This document shows, piece after piece, positions 8,855 through 21,000 of a stretch of 64,000 nucleotides of DNA. The first letter of the stretch is position 1. Each line of letters begins with the position of its first letter. The DNA is from Sternotherus odoratus (taxonomy: Eukaryota > Chordata > Testudines > Kinosternidae): the NCBI GenBank assembly GCA_032164245.1, contig JAVMKO010000003.1, positions 141,969,259 through 142,033,258 of the forward strand, read 5' to 3'. The position numbers were made by a program, and so were the translations under genes. The notes under the pieces were generated by a model, which did not search any database, was not told the origin of the DNA, and saw only the letters and a list, made by a program, of their open reading frames with translations.

Positions 8855-11823
8855 AGGTGCGCACGAGGACTCCGAACCGGCCTTTCGATCAATAGCCTCA
8901 CAACCCTTTGTGAATCATCTATCCCACTTCTACCAGGCGTGGTGCCGTATTACCTCGGACAGGTGGGTACTCAGCCTGGTAGAAGTGGGATACTCTATCC
9001 AATTTCACACCCTCCCACCCAACCATTCCCCCTCCCCGTCCCTCTTCAGGGACCCGTCTCACGAGCAACTCCTAGACCAGGAGGTACATACCCTCTTATC
9101 TCTGGGAGCTATAGAGAAGGTTCCTCAAGAATTTCAGGGCAGGGGGTATTATTCCCGTTATTTCCTTATCCCGAAGGCCAAAGGTGGTCTTTGCCCCATC
9201 CTTGACCTGTGAGGCCTCAACTCCTACATAAAGAAGTTGAAGTTTCGCATGCTATCCTTAGCCACCATAATCCCAGCTATGGATCACGGAGACTGGTTCG
9301 CTGCCCTCGACATAAAAGATGCGTATTTCCACATTTCCATTATTCCGATTCCTAAGATTTGTGCTCGGGTCCCATCATTACCAGTTCACAGTCCTCCCAT
9401 TTGGACTTTCCACTGCTCCAAGGGTATTCACAAAGTGCATGGCCGTTGTGGCAGCTTTCCTCAGACGGAATGGCATCCATGTTTACCCTTACCTCGACGA
9501 TTGGCTCATAAGAGCAAGCTCAAAGGGCCAACTAACTATGCACATAGAGTTTATCAGGGCGACAGTCCTCGAGTTAGGCCTTATCTTGAACGTACCAAAA
9601 TCGACCCTCATTCCTACTCAGAGGATTGAGTTTATTGGGGTCATACTAGATTCCCGGCGAGCAAGGGCCTTTCTACCTCCTTCCCGATCCAAGACGATCT
9701 CGGACATTATTCATTCATTCCTCCAGTTTCCTACCACCACGGCCAGAAACTGCATGGTCCTGTTGGGCCACATGGCAGCGTGCACTTACGTAGTGCCCTA
9801 TGCAAGACTCTGCCTCAGACCTCTACAAGCATGGTTCGCGAGTGTCTACAACCAGCGCAGAGAGCCACTAGACCTCGTAGTGACTCTCCCAGTACAAGTC
9901 AGACGCTCCCTCCACTGGTGGCTCCAGCCCCGGTCTTTGAGCGTCGGGGTTCCCTTCCACAAGCCCCAACCATCCCTGACGCTAGTGACAGATGCTTCCG
10001 CCCTCGGCTGGGGGGCGCATCTAGGAGACGTCAGAACTCAAGGTCTCTGGTACCAGGAAGAGCTGACCCTTCACATCAACGTCCGAGAACTCAGAGCGGT
10101 CCGTCTAGCATGCCAGACGTTCCAGTCACTGCTACAAGGCAAGTGTGTGTCAGTTCTAACAGACAATACAGCCACGATGTTTTATATCAACAAACAGGGT
10201 GGTGCTCGCTCCTCTCACCTGTGCAGGGAAGCCCTCGCCCTTTGGGATTTCTGTATTCCCCGAGGGATCTCCCTCACAGCCGCCTATCTCCCAGGGACTC
10301 AGAACGTGCTGGCAGACACGCTCAGCCGCTCCTTCCGGGGTCACGAATGGTCCCTCAGGCCGGATATTGCCCATTCTATCTTCCTAAGGTGGGGATTTCC
10401 CCTCATAGATCTGTTCGCCACGAAGGCCAACAGAAAATGCCAGAGGTTTTGCTCCCTCCTCAATCTCAGCCCGGGCTCGGAAGGGGACGCATTTCAGATA
10501 CCATGGACGGGAGGCCTGCTCTATGCATTTCCCCCCGTTTCCCCTTGTTCACAGGGTATTGCTCAAGGCTCGGCAGGACAAAGCGTCCCTCATACTTATA
10601 GCACCAGCTCGGTCTCGTCAACATTGGTACACGGTTCTGATGTCCCTCTGCGTGACGAGGCCATTAACACTTCCCCTGTCACCAATGTTAATCTCCCAGG
10701 ACCATGGGAGAATGTTACATCCCAACCTGCAGTCTCTCCACCTCACGGCGTGGAATATCCATGGCTGAACCCTGAAGAGCTGCAGTGCTCGGATTCCATC
10801 AGGGATATCCTCCTGGGTAGTAGAAAACATTCTACGAGGGTTACGTACACGGCCAAATGGAAGCGCTTCTCATTGTGGTCTCAGAGCAAAGGTAAAGATC
10901 CCCTGACCTCTACAATCTCCAGTATCCTGGATTACCTCCTTGAACTGAAACAACAAGGATTAGCGCTCTCTACTGTCCGGGTACACCTGGCTGCTATATC
11001 AGTTTTCCCTCCAGGCTTTGGTGGCACTTCGGTCTTTAACAATCCCTTAGTTCTCAGATTCCTAAAAGGTTTGGAGAGATTATATCCCCAGGTGCGTCAA
11101 CCTGTCTCCCCGTGGGACCTCAACCTGGTTTTAACGGCCTTAATGAGACCTCCGTTCGAGCCTATGGCCACATGTCCATTATCTTATCTTTCATGGAAGA
11201 CTGCCTTCTTAGTGGCAATCACTTCTGCCCGTAGAGTTTCTGAAATTAGGGCGCTCACTTCAGAGCCGCCCTACACGGTCTTCCATAAGGATAAGGTCCA
11301 GTTACGTCCTCACCCGGCCTTCCTCCCCAAAGTAGTCTCACCCTTTCATTTGAACCAAGATGTGTTTTTACCGGTATTCTTTCCCAAGCCCCATGCTAAT
11401 AACAGGGAAAGAATGCTTCATTCCTTGGATGTAAGGAGGGCTTTAGCCTTTTATATAGAGAGGACTAAGGCTTTTCGTAAATCTCCACAACTTTTTATTT
11501 CAGTGGCAGAAAGGATGAAAGGGTTACCGGTTTCCACTCAGCGCCTCTCAGACTGGATTACATCTTGTATTAAACTGTGTTATAACCTTTCGAATGCTAC
11601 TCCCCCAGCACTGACAGCGCATTCGACCAGGGCGCAGGCTGCATCTACGGCATTCCTGGCGCACATTCCAATCGTGGACATCTGTAGAGCAGCGACGTAG
11701 TCTTCTATCCACACCTTCACGTCGCATTACGCCATCGTGCAGCAGTCGATGGAGGATGCCGCTGTGGGACAAGCGATCCTGTCAGTAGGAACTCAGAGTA
11801 CTCCTCACCCTCCTCCGAGATGA
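8763..11823 (+). pseudogene. pol: DIRS ORF2: reverse transcriptase, RNase H, methyltransferase-like and tyrosine recombinase, damaged
   Basis: Domains in order. Reverse transcriptase: GYYSRYFLIPKAKGG, then DIKDAYFHI, then LPFGLSTAP, with the catalytic YLDD at 9490-9501. RNase H: VTDASALGWGAHLG and LTDNTATMFYINKQGG. A region typical of DIRS methyltransferase-like domains follows (LIDLFATKANRKCQ, LLYAFPP, about 10400-10540). The C-terminal tyrosine recombinase has SARRVSEIRAL (11224-11256) and the HSTR box with His 11620-11622 and Arg 11629-11631. Breaks: TGA at 9210-9212, a one-base frame change near 9330-9360, and TAG at 11698-11700. The frame then runs on to TGA 11821-11823 and contains the candidate nucleophile Tyr at 11728-11730. 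No ATG defines the start; the frame overlaps ORF1, as in related elements. Confidence 0.88.
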
Positions 11824-11834
11824 CTGCTCGTAAG

Positions 11835-11950
11835 TCACATCTTGGAATGCACATGAGCAATCACTCGAAGAAGAAAGAACAGTTACTCACCTTTCGTAAC
11901 GTTTGTTCTTCGAGATGTGTTGCTCATGTCCATTCCAAATCCCTCCCGCC
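11835..11950. repeat. DIRS internal complementary region
   Basis: It has two adjoining parts. Bases 11835-11874 are the reverse complement of the extreme left end of the element (6221-6258). Bases 11875-11940 are the reverse complement of the extreme right end (12118-12185), sharing agttactcacctt and gttcttcgagatgtgttgct. This is the DIRS feature that templates completion of the terminal repeats and joins the two ends into a circle. The junction lies around the gaagaagaaagaac word. Confidence 0.88.
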
Positions 11951-11959
11951 TCCCCTCTG

Positions 11960-12185
11960 TCGGAGTACCGTCAAGAAGGAACTAAGCGGGGGGTGGGTCG
12001 GCAGGGGTATATATACATTACCATAAGGGCGCCACTCCAGGGGTCACCCCTGCCGACCCTACAGGTACCGCTAGGGAGAAAGCTTTCCGGGACCGTGCAT
12101 GCGCGGTGTGCACACACATCTTGGAATGGACATGAGCAACACATCTCGAAGAACAAACATTACGGAAGGTGAGTAACTGTTCTTT
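11960..12185 (+). repeat. DIRS right inverted terminal repeat
   Basis: This is the reverse complement of the left terminal repeat over about 11985-12130 with a few differences (for example gtatatatacattacc against the left ggcaatgtatatataccc). It ends with a unique outer segment through gtgagtaactgttcttt at 12185 that pairs with the internal complementary region. Together with 11881-11950 it could fold into a long hairpin. Confidence 0.85.
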
Positions 12186-15100
12186 TTGTACTACATATCA
12201 TGAAGTTTTTGGAAATATCACATGGTAACTTTCTCTTTGGGTTTCTTATTTAGTGTTCATGTAATTCAATTAAAACAAAATCAAAACACCACCACAACAC
12301 ACACCAAGGAAATTCCCAGATAAAAAATATCTTAAGCTGGAGTTAAGGTTGAATACATGTCAGTACTACTAATGTATGAGTAAAAACACTACAGGGATGG
12401 TTTTAATTATCTCAGAAATAAACATTGCAAACCCAGGAAAATCAGAGTTAAGGCCAAACTTAAAAGAAATCCAGACATGTTAAGGTATGCAAATGCACAA
12501 TTATGGTACCTGAATGACCTTCAAAGTTAATGCCTTGGAGTATCATCATGAGGACATAAAAATGAAAAAAAATAAAAAATCTCATGTGTCTTTAAAAATC
12601 AGTTTTCATTTAAACTGGGACCATAAACGTGATTGTGCACTTATTGCATGGCATCTTGAAAGGTGTGAATACACTGTAGTCTGTAATTGCCTACTTTTTA
12701 TGAAACACATGGAATTAAATTTAAAAGACAAAATTTCATTTTTTTCCCTCATACTGTTCCTTCTCTACCCTTCATTCTTAACCCTGGAGTAGCTAGCTCC
12801 CTCTTCTTCTGTGCCTCCCAAATGGTTCCATCTGAAGCCAAAGGAGAAGCTTTAATGTGGGGAATGATTGAGGAATTACTTATAAAGATAGTTGTGTATT
12901 TAGATAATTCTTCAAAATGAATGAGCAATTTAAAAATAGGGTGGAAAGTATTTAATATTAGAATTCACATTATTTTACCACAATTCATACAATTTGAATA
13001 TTATATTTCAATTATAGAATTTTATTATAAAATTTTGTATATGTATGTTACACATTGTAATTTAGTTGTGAGACTGTTGAATTCCAAGCAAGAATTATGT
13101 TGCGTTCATTTCACTTCTTGGAATTCTTAGCAGCAAATTAGAGCACTCATTTTTTTCTTTCCCATCTTATGAGCATTAGTGTAAAAGTTTGACAGTAAAA
13201 TATTGTATTGTCAACTGGAGAGATCTGAAGCAGACCTGGTATTCTAGGCTCTGGACTGTTGGTGGCTGAGTATGTCACTGAGAAGTTGAATTTTCACTGA
13301 TGGGGTGGGGGAACTGTGCTGGCACTGGATGAGTCATAAAGCTGAGGAACTCCTCTTTCCTGCTCTTCCAACTGGAGGTAAGGTGCTAAAATGACAGTAG
13401 CTATTAGGGAGGGATTGAAACAGCTCTTCAGAAAGCCAGTTAAATCTGGTAATTGGGTGTCTTTCCTGGAATAGAGATCTAGGGATGACTACATTGGACA
13501 TGAATACCTGTCCATGTTTACATGGGTGCTGGGAGAAATGATCTTTTTTCAGAGTAAAAATCAGGGTAGAGGAAGTGGTGAATAAAAAGATTTGAAGAAA
13601 TACACATGTATAACTGTACTGATCAACCGAACAAAGGACTATTAACTGATCAACTGAAGTAGCACTATTAACCCTGTGTTGGTAGGAACTGTGTGTATCA
13701 AATAATCTGGAATGCTTACGTCAAAAGAGGCGATCTCAGGAATGCTATAGCTGACACAAGAACATAAATGCAAAAACTACAAATTGAATACTTTTGTGAA
13801 GCAAAGTTTAGTAAATAGAAATAAAAATAAAATGAAATTCGCTATCATGATTGAAGTGGTTCAGAAACTGAAATAATAGTATGGCTGTAGTGTTAGAACT
13901 GAGACACATTTCTTTGATATATTTCACTGCTGTCACCACTGTGTCTTTTTTTTTTTTAAACAATATCAGCTTCTATTTATACACATACAATTTCTGGTCA
14001 GATTAGGGTGGAAGGTTGTGGTACCCACATGTATAAAATAGTATAATAATGTTCTATTCTTTTTGGAACAAATTTGTTACACAAAATGTCAGATGAGTCA
14101 TTTTGTTCATGTCAGATATTTGAAAGAAATGGAAAGATGCCAAAGTGAAAGCCCAGTAATTCATGCACTGGTGTAATGGAGCAAATGAAATGCAAAGCTC
14201 TTGTACAGGTCCAATTTCAGCACCAAATGCTTACCTGTCAGTCAACAAAATTGTCCCTGAATAAAAATGAACCCATCTGAGAGGGAAAGGATTTCAATAT
14301 ACATCAAATTCTTTAAATCTCTCGCAAGGTAGGAGAAGGTCTAAGAAAGAAGATTTGAAGAAAGAAAGCAATGTTGAAAAGGAAATCTTAGAGTAGCCTT
14401 AGAGTAAGCTGGACATCACATATGTATTGCTGACTCAGAAAGGTTTTGGTTTGTCCTGTTTCTTATCTACCTGGATAGGCAAGTGATTTCCCCATGGACT
14501 ATGAAAGATTTGGCCAATCAGTGATTTGACGGGAAAGTTTTGGATAGGAAATTTATTGACTTTTGATTGCAGCTGTGGGTTGCATTTGTAGAAGAGCTGA
14601 ATAAAAGTGTAAGTCATGAAATGCCAAAATCAGAAATATCTATCTAGATATCATTATTATGGTTCAAAGTTATTGTAATCTCCCTGAAGAACTATTCATT
14701 TAGATATTGGGAGAACATCTTACAGTAATGTGACTGATTTCTTGTAAGGTTTAAAAAGCAAATATTAAAAGTAAGAATATGATGCTTAGCATACTATACA
14801 GTGGATGTGCTTAAAAGTTCAGATTGCCATAGAATCCTGACCTCCCATTTCATTAAATCATGATGTGTTCCAGGTTTCAAATGTCTGTTTCACATTTCTG
14901 TGTGGCAAGACTGAGGAGGCTTATAGGAGCCTGCACAGCTATTGAAAACCTGTAATAACTAGTTCTTCTAAATGTTAATGCATTGAGAATGAACTAGCAA
15001 TCAGGACTAAAAAAATAAAGTGTGCAATATTAGAAATGCTAATAATTAAATCAAGCTAAGTTGCATATACTTAGGGCTACTCTAATGCTTGAAAAATTAT

Positions 15101-15320
15101 GACTCTGGAGAAAATTTACATTAAACCCTCTTAACTGATGCATGTGAAACAAAGAAAAACCATGGTCACAGTACTGAATTTATTTTAATCCTCTGGTTCA
15201 AGTGGTTCATTTCTTGTACTTGTGAGTCTAGAAATAATCATACTTGTATCAATCTATATTGCATGACTTTTGTAAGCTGTGAAAATAGTGTTTTTCACTA
15301 AATTGTCACTTATTATTGTT
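12186..15320. other. AT-rich, apparently single-copy noncoding DNA
   Basis: About 3.1 kb with no repeat ends, no long open frame with a known motif and no RNA gene. Short open frames such as the one near 12514-12792 have no recognisable domain. A T-run lies near 13947-13956. Confidence 0.5.
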
Positions 15321-15329
15321 CATTTAGGG

Positions 15330-15720
15330 CCACTAACATAGAAAAATGTTTCAGCTACAATGAAGAATGGGGACAATTTGATGTTTTCTTTTGATGCTGT
15401 TTGTTGATATCTAGACCACTGCAGCTTGATTGCCTAACATTAAACCTATAATAACAGTGCAATCATAGCAGTATCATCATGAATGTCGTTACAATAGAAA
15501 CAACATTTACACGGCTTCAGAATGGTAATTATCAAACTTTTTGTCATGAAGCGCTTATTTGCTAGCATTGATCTGCCCCGGTCAGTTGTTAGCTCTTCTC
15601 ATCTGAGGTGTATTGATTGTATAATCAGTAGATAGAGGCTGCGGGCAGATGAAATTCAGCGTTGTTGGGAAAATTATTGGCTGCTTGCCTGTTGACCTGG
15701 ACCCTGCTGGTTGTACCTTA
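15330..15720. promoter_or_regulatory. Candidate conserved noncoding element (enhancer-like)
   Basis: This stretch has high word complexity, balanced composition and several homeodomain-like cores (TGATTG, ATTA, TAAT clusters such as gtattgattgtataatcag near 15608). It has no repeat signature and no coding frame. Those traits are usual for vertebrate developmental enhancers, but conservation cannot be seen from one sequence, so this is a hypothesis only. Confidence 0.25.
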
Positions 15721-16163
15721 GACATTGGTGGGATTATTACTCATTTCAGTGACCCTGCTTTGACAGAAAACTCTGTATCATTATAAAAGATAAATGCCAT
15801 CCTGGTTTGCTGTATATGTGGGTGAATACACAGGAGTCCGTTTGCAGCTTCAATGAAAATTTTGTGAATAAATTGGATTTAAAACAAGTTCTAAAGATAA
15901 TAAAGTCTCTGACTTTTTCTACTGGTGTATGTACTACAGATGTGTATATCTGGTAATTGATATAGAGACCCTTCTAAGTATACTGACAGAAATAAAATTT
16001 TAAGTATAGTACTTTATATTAGACATTAAGCACACAGAGGATACCAGTAGGTAGATACCATGATTTTGATACCCGCACATTTAAAAAACCCAATTATTTA
16101 TAATTGATCTGAATCGTGGTTCTAATCAAGGAATGTGAGAAATGTACACTTACCAGGGTGAAC
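15721..16163. other. Noncoding DNA up to the provirus
   Basis: AT-rich, with nothing recognised. Confidence 0.45.
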
Positions 16164-16167
16164 AAGG

Positions 16168-16585
16168 TGTTAGGTAAAATAGCAAGTCCTTACTCACCTC
16201 TCCAACACCCGAGTTTGTGCGGAGTTGGTATAGGGGTCACAAGCTGTCAGAGACCAAGTACACAGATACCAATTCGTTGATCAACGGGCCCACATTTCTC
16301 TTAGCTCAAAAGCTTCAGAGTAAGTGTGGCAACTTTATTAGGGGTAAGCATCAATATTTATACACAGAAGTAAACAAAGTAATTAACAGGTCATAATGGT
16401 CATGCATAATCAATCAAGATTCTGCTGGGTAAAACAGGTTAAAACCAGCCCTACATAGCTCAAGAAATGTAAATCCCAAAGACAAAGGGGAGATGGCTAC
16501 TTAAGGGCGGGGAAGTTCGTAGGTCAGAGCTTTGGTCAAAAGTTCAGACAGAGCCATCAAGCCAGGGTAAAGTTCAAACTCAACA
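16168..16585 (-). repeat. Provirus 3' LTR
   Basis: 418 bp, from TGTTAGG at the left edge to CTCAACA at the right in plus-strand view. On the minus strand a TATAAAT box is at 16362-16356 and AATAAA at 16339-16334. It matches the other LTR except for about five substitutions and one G-rich length difference. Confidence 0.95.
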
Positions 16586-16596
16586 TTCCTCCATTT
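16586..16596 (-). other. Polypurine tract
   Basis: Immediately before the 3' LTR on the minus strand the sequence is AAATGGAGGAA, a short purine run abutting the TGTTGAG start of the LTR. This is where plus-strand DNA synthesis would be primed. The tract is shorter than in many retroviruses. Confidence 0.65.
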
Positions 16597-16637
16597 GTAG
16601 CTTTGGTACAACTATTTACCAAAAGCTACACCCCATT

Positions 16638-18090
16638 TTAAGGAGCCAAGGGCCGCTTGGCGACTTCAGCCTGGGCCAACTCGAAAAGAGTAGGGCCCTT
16701 GGCTGAAGTAGGAAAAGAACAAGCTGACCTACATGAGTCTATGAGGGAGGGGACACACTGAATACAGCAACACAGTATTATAAGGATTACTATGGACCCA
16801 ACAATACCTACCAAGAGTCTTTTAACCCACCCAAATCCAGGCAGCCAATTCCATAAGGCTCCCCACCAATCATATGGTGGCGGCCAGAGGAGTAGTTCTT
16901 AGCCATTTCCCTTAGATGTTTGGTACGTTGAAAAGTGTCAGAGTAGGTGTCATTTACAAAAACACAGCATTCTTCATTTATGAGGGTGCAAGTTCCTCCC
17001 TGGGCTGCTAACATTATGTCTAAAGCCATTCGGTTTTGTAAAGCTAACTGGCGCAGCTGGGACAATTCCCCAGCCTGATTCTCAAATAGGGTCACAGTCT
17101 CATTGGTTAAAGATTCCAGCAGTCCCTGTAGGCGGATGACACCACCCCTTAAGCTAATGAGACCAGCCCACCGTTGCCACGACAAACCATCACGGAGATT
17201 AATATCTCTGAAGGTTTCACGGATGTTACGAACGTGGGGAAAATGAGGGGGAGTGAGGGAGATGCGAGAAGGCGGTGCTAGCCACACTAAATAACATGAC
17301 CCTGCCCAATCAGGGGAGAGGAAGTAATAAGCTTTGGACCCGCACACCCAGTATGTTCCATACAATGCGTTTCGGGTATTCCATTGCTCAGAGTAGGAGG
17401 TATCCCACCACCCTTTGGACCACTGTTTCCCTGGGAACGCAGAGGGATCGTTGTGCGAGCTGCAGAGGCACAACTTGGTAGTGGTGTTTTCAAAGGACAA
17501 CGTAGTACTGCTTGAGCAGTTGTAGAAGGCAATCGTATGTGCCTTAGCAGTTATCTGGACACCCTCATGATCTGAGCAGGGCTTTTTAAAAGCTGACTCT
17601 GAAAGCTTGCCCACCATGAGAAAGTTGGATCGGGATGAGGGATCCACATATGGGATAAGTGGGATGTGCAAGGCTTGAAGCCAAGATTTTTGCTAAAGGC
17701 GGTGCCATTAAAATACATATTGCATTTACTTGTACCCACAGTTGACCCCTTTTCTTTAACAAAACACAGTGATCCTGTCTGGTTGGTTACCCTGAGATAC
17801 CTGTTAATTGGCACTCCTGTTTTGTCCCATGTAAGATTGTGTTGGACTGGATCTTTTACTCCATCCGGTGGCATCCAAGTCATATTAGCAGTGGTCAGGG
17901 GAATGGGTGTGAAAGGGAGTCCCTGTTCTGTATTTACTGGAAATTGAGTACATACCCAGCAATTACTTCTATTTCCTAAAATACGAACCTCGTGGGAATA
18001 TCTAATAAAAGCATTATCCTCATGAGAAGAAAATAAACTAAAAAGGCATAGTAAAAAACATACAGTTGTCAGAATAAAAGGTCCTCTCAT
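16638..18090 (-). pseudogene. env: env, envelope glycoprotein, broken by two frameshifts
   Basis: The ATG at 18090-18088 overlaps the pol stop in an ATGA arrangement. A hydrophobic N-terminal signal sequence (ILTTVCFLLCLF) is followed by an SU region with N-glycosylation sites (NMT, NGT) and NCWVC, the CXXC disulfide-exchange motif. TM contains a heptad-rich helix (about 17090-17030), the immunosuppressive-type region starting LQNRMALD, and CX6CC (CTLINEECC, about 16995-16969). The frame shifts near 17670-17695, where the first open piece leaves the gene frame, and again near 16860-16885. After the second shift the membrane-spanning helix and short tail continue in another frame to TAA at 16640-16638. 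I see no obvious polybasic SU/TM cleavage site. Not functional as read. Confidence 0.85.
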
Positions 18091-21000
18091 TTTTGCCGAG
18101 TCAATTTAAGTCTGGTGTCTGAAAGAGGTAAGCTGGTCCACTGGTCAGAGACAGTGTCCTCAGTGGTGGCAAGAGCTGCTGGTCCGTCACTGTGGTCCAC
18201 TACGGCTGGCTTGACGTGAGAGTGGTGGATCCAGGATTTACGTCCTTCCAGGAACACTGCAGTCTGGGTTGTTAAAAGAACCTGGTTGAGTCCAGTAAAC
18301 CTCGGCTGGAGGGCGTCGCCACGAACAAACTTTTTGGCCCAGACGAACTCCCCTGGTTGGAACGGGTGGATCTGTTCTTCCAGCGGCACGGTCTGGGAAA
18401 ACTGCGAGGCTTTCCAAAGGGTACGGAGGCGAGCCTGTAGGGAGAGAAACTGACACGCGGTCATGTGATCCCCTCCCAATAGTGAAACATCAGCACGTGG
18501 TAGCACCCCACTTTTGAAAGGGGGGTGTCCATAGAGCAGTTCAAAGGGGGATAATCCCAATACATGGGTTGGGCGAGTACGAAGGTGAAACAGGACCAAG
18601 GGAAGTACCTGAGGCCACTTTAACCCTGTTTCCTGACAGTATTTAGCCAATGTAGACTTAAGCTCCCTATTCATACGCTCAACTTTCCCACTAGACTGGG
18701 GGTGGTAGGGTGTCTGAAAGGAGTGTGAAATGCCCAGTCCCTGTTCTAAGCAGCCAAGGACATGACCAGTAAAGTGAGGTCCACGATCTGAGTCAAGCAT
18801 GAGAGGGATGCCAAAACGGGTCTCTAAGGAGGATCTTCGCCACTGTGGCAGCAGTACAATTGGCAGAAGGAAAAGCTTCGACCCAGGAAGTCAGAGGGAA
18901 AACCAAAACAAGGAGGTGCTTCTTCCCAAAAGCCTTTGGCATATCTGCAAAGTCAATTTGAAGATGTTGAAATGGAGCAGCAGGCGGAGGTCTTCCACCC
19001 TTAATTTTGTTAAGAGGCGGAGCAGGTCCATTGCGCTGACACGTGCTGCATGCTTTCACTATTGATAGGCAGTAGGGTTGAATGCCTGGAGCATACCAAG
19101 AGCGAGCGATGGTGTCCACAAGGGCGTGCGTGCTGTAGTGACCCCCCTTATGGTGCCAGCAAACTGCCACGGGGTATGTGGAGCGAGGGAGGCAGCGTCG
19201 GCCATCCAGCATAAGCCAGGTCCCTTTGACCAGAGTGGCTCCGAGGCTCTCCCACGACTGCAGTTCAGTGGCGGGTACTGGTACGGGGTGCGGTGGAGTA
19301 AAGGAGGCGGCTGCAATAGCCAAGGTGGGCATGGCTAAGGGTAAGACGGCAGCCGTCTTGGTGGAGGTGTCTGCCAGGACATTTCCGCGGGTGACGGGGG
19401 TATCATCTTTAGTATGGGCCCGGCAGTGAACTACAGCCAGGACTGAGGGCTCTTGGAGGGCATCCAAAAGCTTGAGGACGAGGGGGAGGTGCTGAACGGG
19501 TTTACCGGCAGCTGTCTGGAAACCTCGAAACTTCCAGAGGTGGATGTGACAATGCACAACTCCAAAAGCATACTTGCTATCAGTAAAAATGGTAACAGTC
19601 TTACCGGCGGCCAACTGGCATGCTCGGGCCAGGGCATAGAGTTCGGCGGCTTGGGCTCCCCAGTTGCCTGGCAGCGAGGCGGCCTCTTGAATGTCCCATT
19701 CAGAGGTGACTGCGTAACCAGTGAAACGTTTGCCATCAACATAGAAGGAGCTTCCATCTGAGAAGAAGATGCAATCAGGGTTGTCCAGTGGTACGTTAAA
19801 CATGTTGTCCCTTATCTGTAAGACGCTATAAACCACTTCCACACAGTCATGCTGATCCTGGAGGACTGGCAGGTCAGGAAGCAAGGTAGCTGGATTAAGG
19901 GGTCCGCACCTTTCAAAAATCAGGTTAGTGTCTTCCAAGAGTTCGGCCTCTAGCTGTTGCTGACGATGGGCCGAAAACACTTGGGTTGTGCCCCTACGCA
20001 GAAGGGCTGACAAGGCATGGGAAGTCCAAACCGTGGTAAAATGACCCAGGGTCAGGCTCTTTGCCTTTGTGATCAGCAGGGCAGCTGCTGCCAGAGTCTG
20101 GGTGCAGGATGGGGTTCCCTGAGCGACAGGGTCGATCTGCTGAGAGTAAAAAGCAAGTGGGAAATGGTGGGGCCCGCTCAGCTGGGTAAGGACGCCCCTA
20201 GCAATTCCGCCCCTCTCGTGGACAAAAAGGTGAAAAGGTTTGCTGTAATTGGGGGGGCGGAGAGACATGGAGGAGGCCACACTGTCCTTGAGTAACTGAA
20301 AGGCTTGGATCGTGTCCGGGGACCACTGCAAAGGGTCAGGAGCAAGGTTAGCAGTGAGTCGGTGGAGCGGTTTGCTTAACTCCCCGCAGGACGGCAACCA
20401 GGGGCGACAGAAGCCAATTAATCCTAAGAAACCTCAGAGTTGTTTCTTGGTGTTTGGCAGAGGGCAGTTTTGGATAGTCTTTATGCGAACTGGGTCCATT
20501 TGTTGTCCCTCTGGGGTTAACAGGAAGTCCAGATACCGGACCTTCTGTGAGACCCACTGAATCTTGCTAGGGTCTACCTTGTGGCCTCTGGTGTGTAGGT
20601 ATAATAAAAGTGCCTTACCATCGATGCGGAGGGCAGCTTCTTCGCAGTTACCTAATAGGATGTCATCTACATACAGGACCAAAGTGTATCCCTGCGGGCT
20701 GGTGAAGCTTTCCAGGTCGTGGCGGAGGCATTGGCTGAAAATCGTAGGACTGTCTCTGTAGCCTTGAGGAAGTCGTTGCCAGACATAACTTTGTCCCTCC
20801 CAGGTGAAACCAAAGAGATACTGAGAGTCTGGGTGCACAGGAATGCTGAAAAAGGCTGATTTTAAGTCAATAACAGTGAACCACTCAGCATCCCAGGGGA
20901 TTTGGCTGATGATAGTAGCTGGATCAGGAACCACTGCATGAAGAGGGATCACATACTGATTAACAACCCGTAGATCCTGTACAAAGCACCAACGCATAGG

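Larger units (their letters stand above)
6221..12185 (+). mobile_element. DIRS-type tyrosine-recombinase retrotransposon, near full length
   Basis: A 5,965-bp element with the full DIRS architecture: left inverted terminal repeat, Gag-like ORF, an ORF with reverse transcriptase, RNase H, methyltransferase-like and tyrosine recombinase domains, an internal complementary region, and a right inverted terminal repeat. DIRS elements integrate as circles through a tyrosine recombinase and so make no target duplication; none is seen here. All structural parts are present, but both ORFs carry disabling changes, so this copy is inactive as read. It sits in AT-rich DNA and is itself markedly more GC-rich. 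Confidence 0.92.

Noticed and set aside
9780..10601. 273-residue frame overlapping the DIRS reverse transcriptase/RNase H
   Set aside because: It is an out-of-frame shadow of the real ORF, whose motifs are in frame with YLDD.
17275..19761. Plus-strand frames across the provirus
   Set aside because: Antisense shadows of env and pol; no antisense protein motif is visible.
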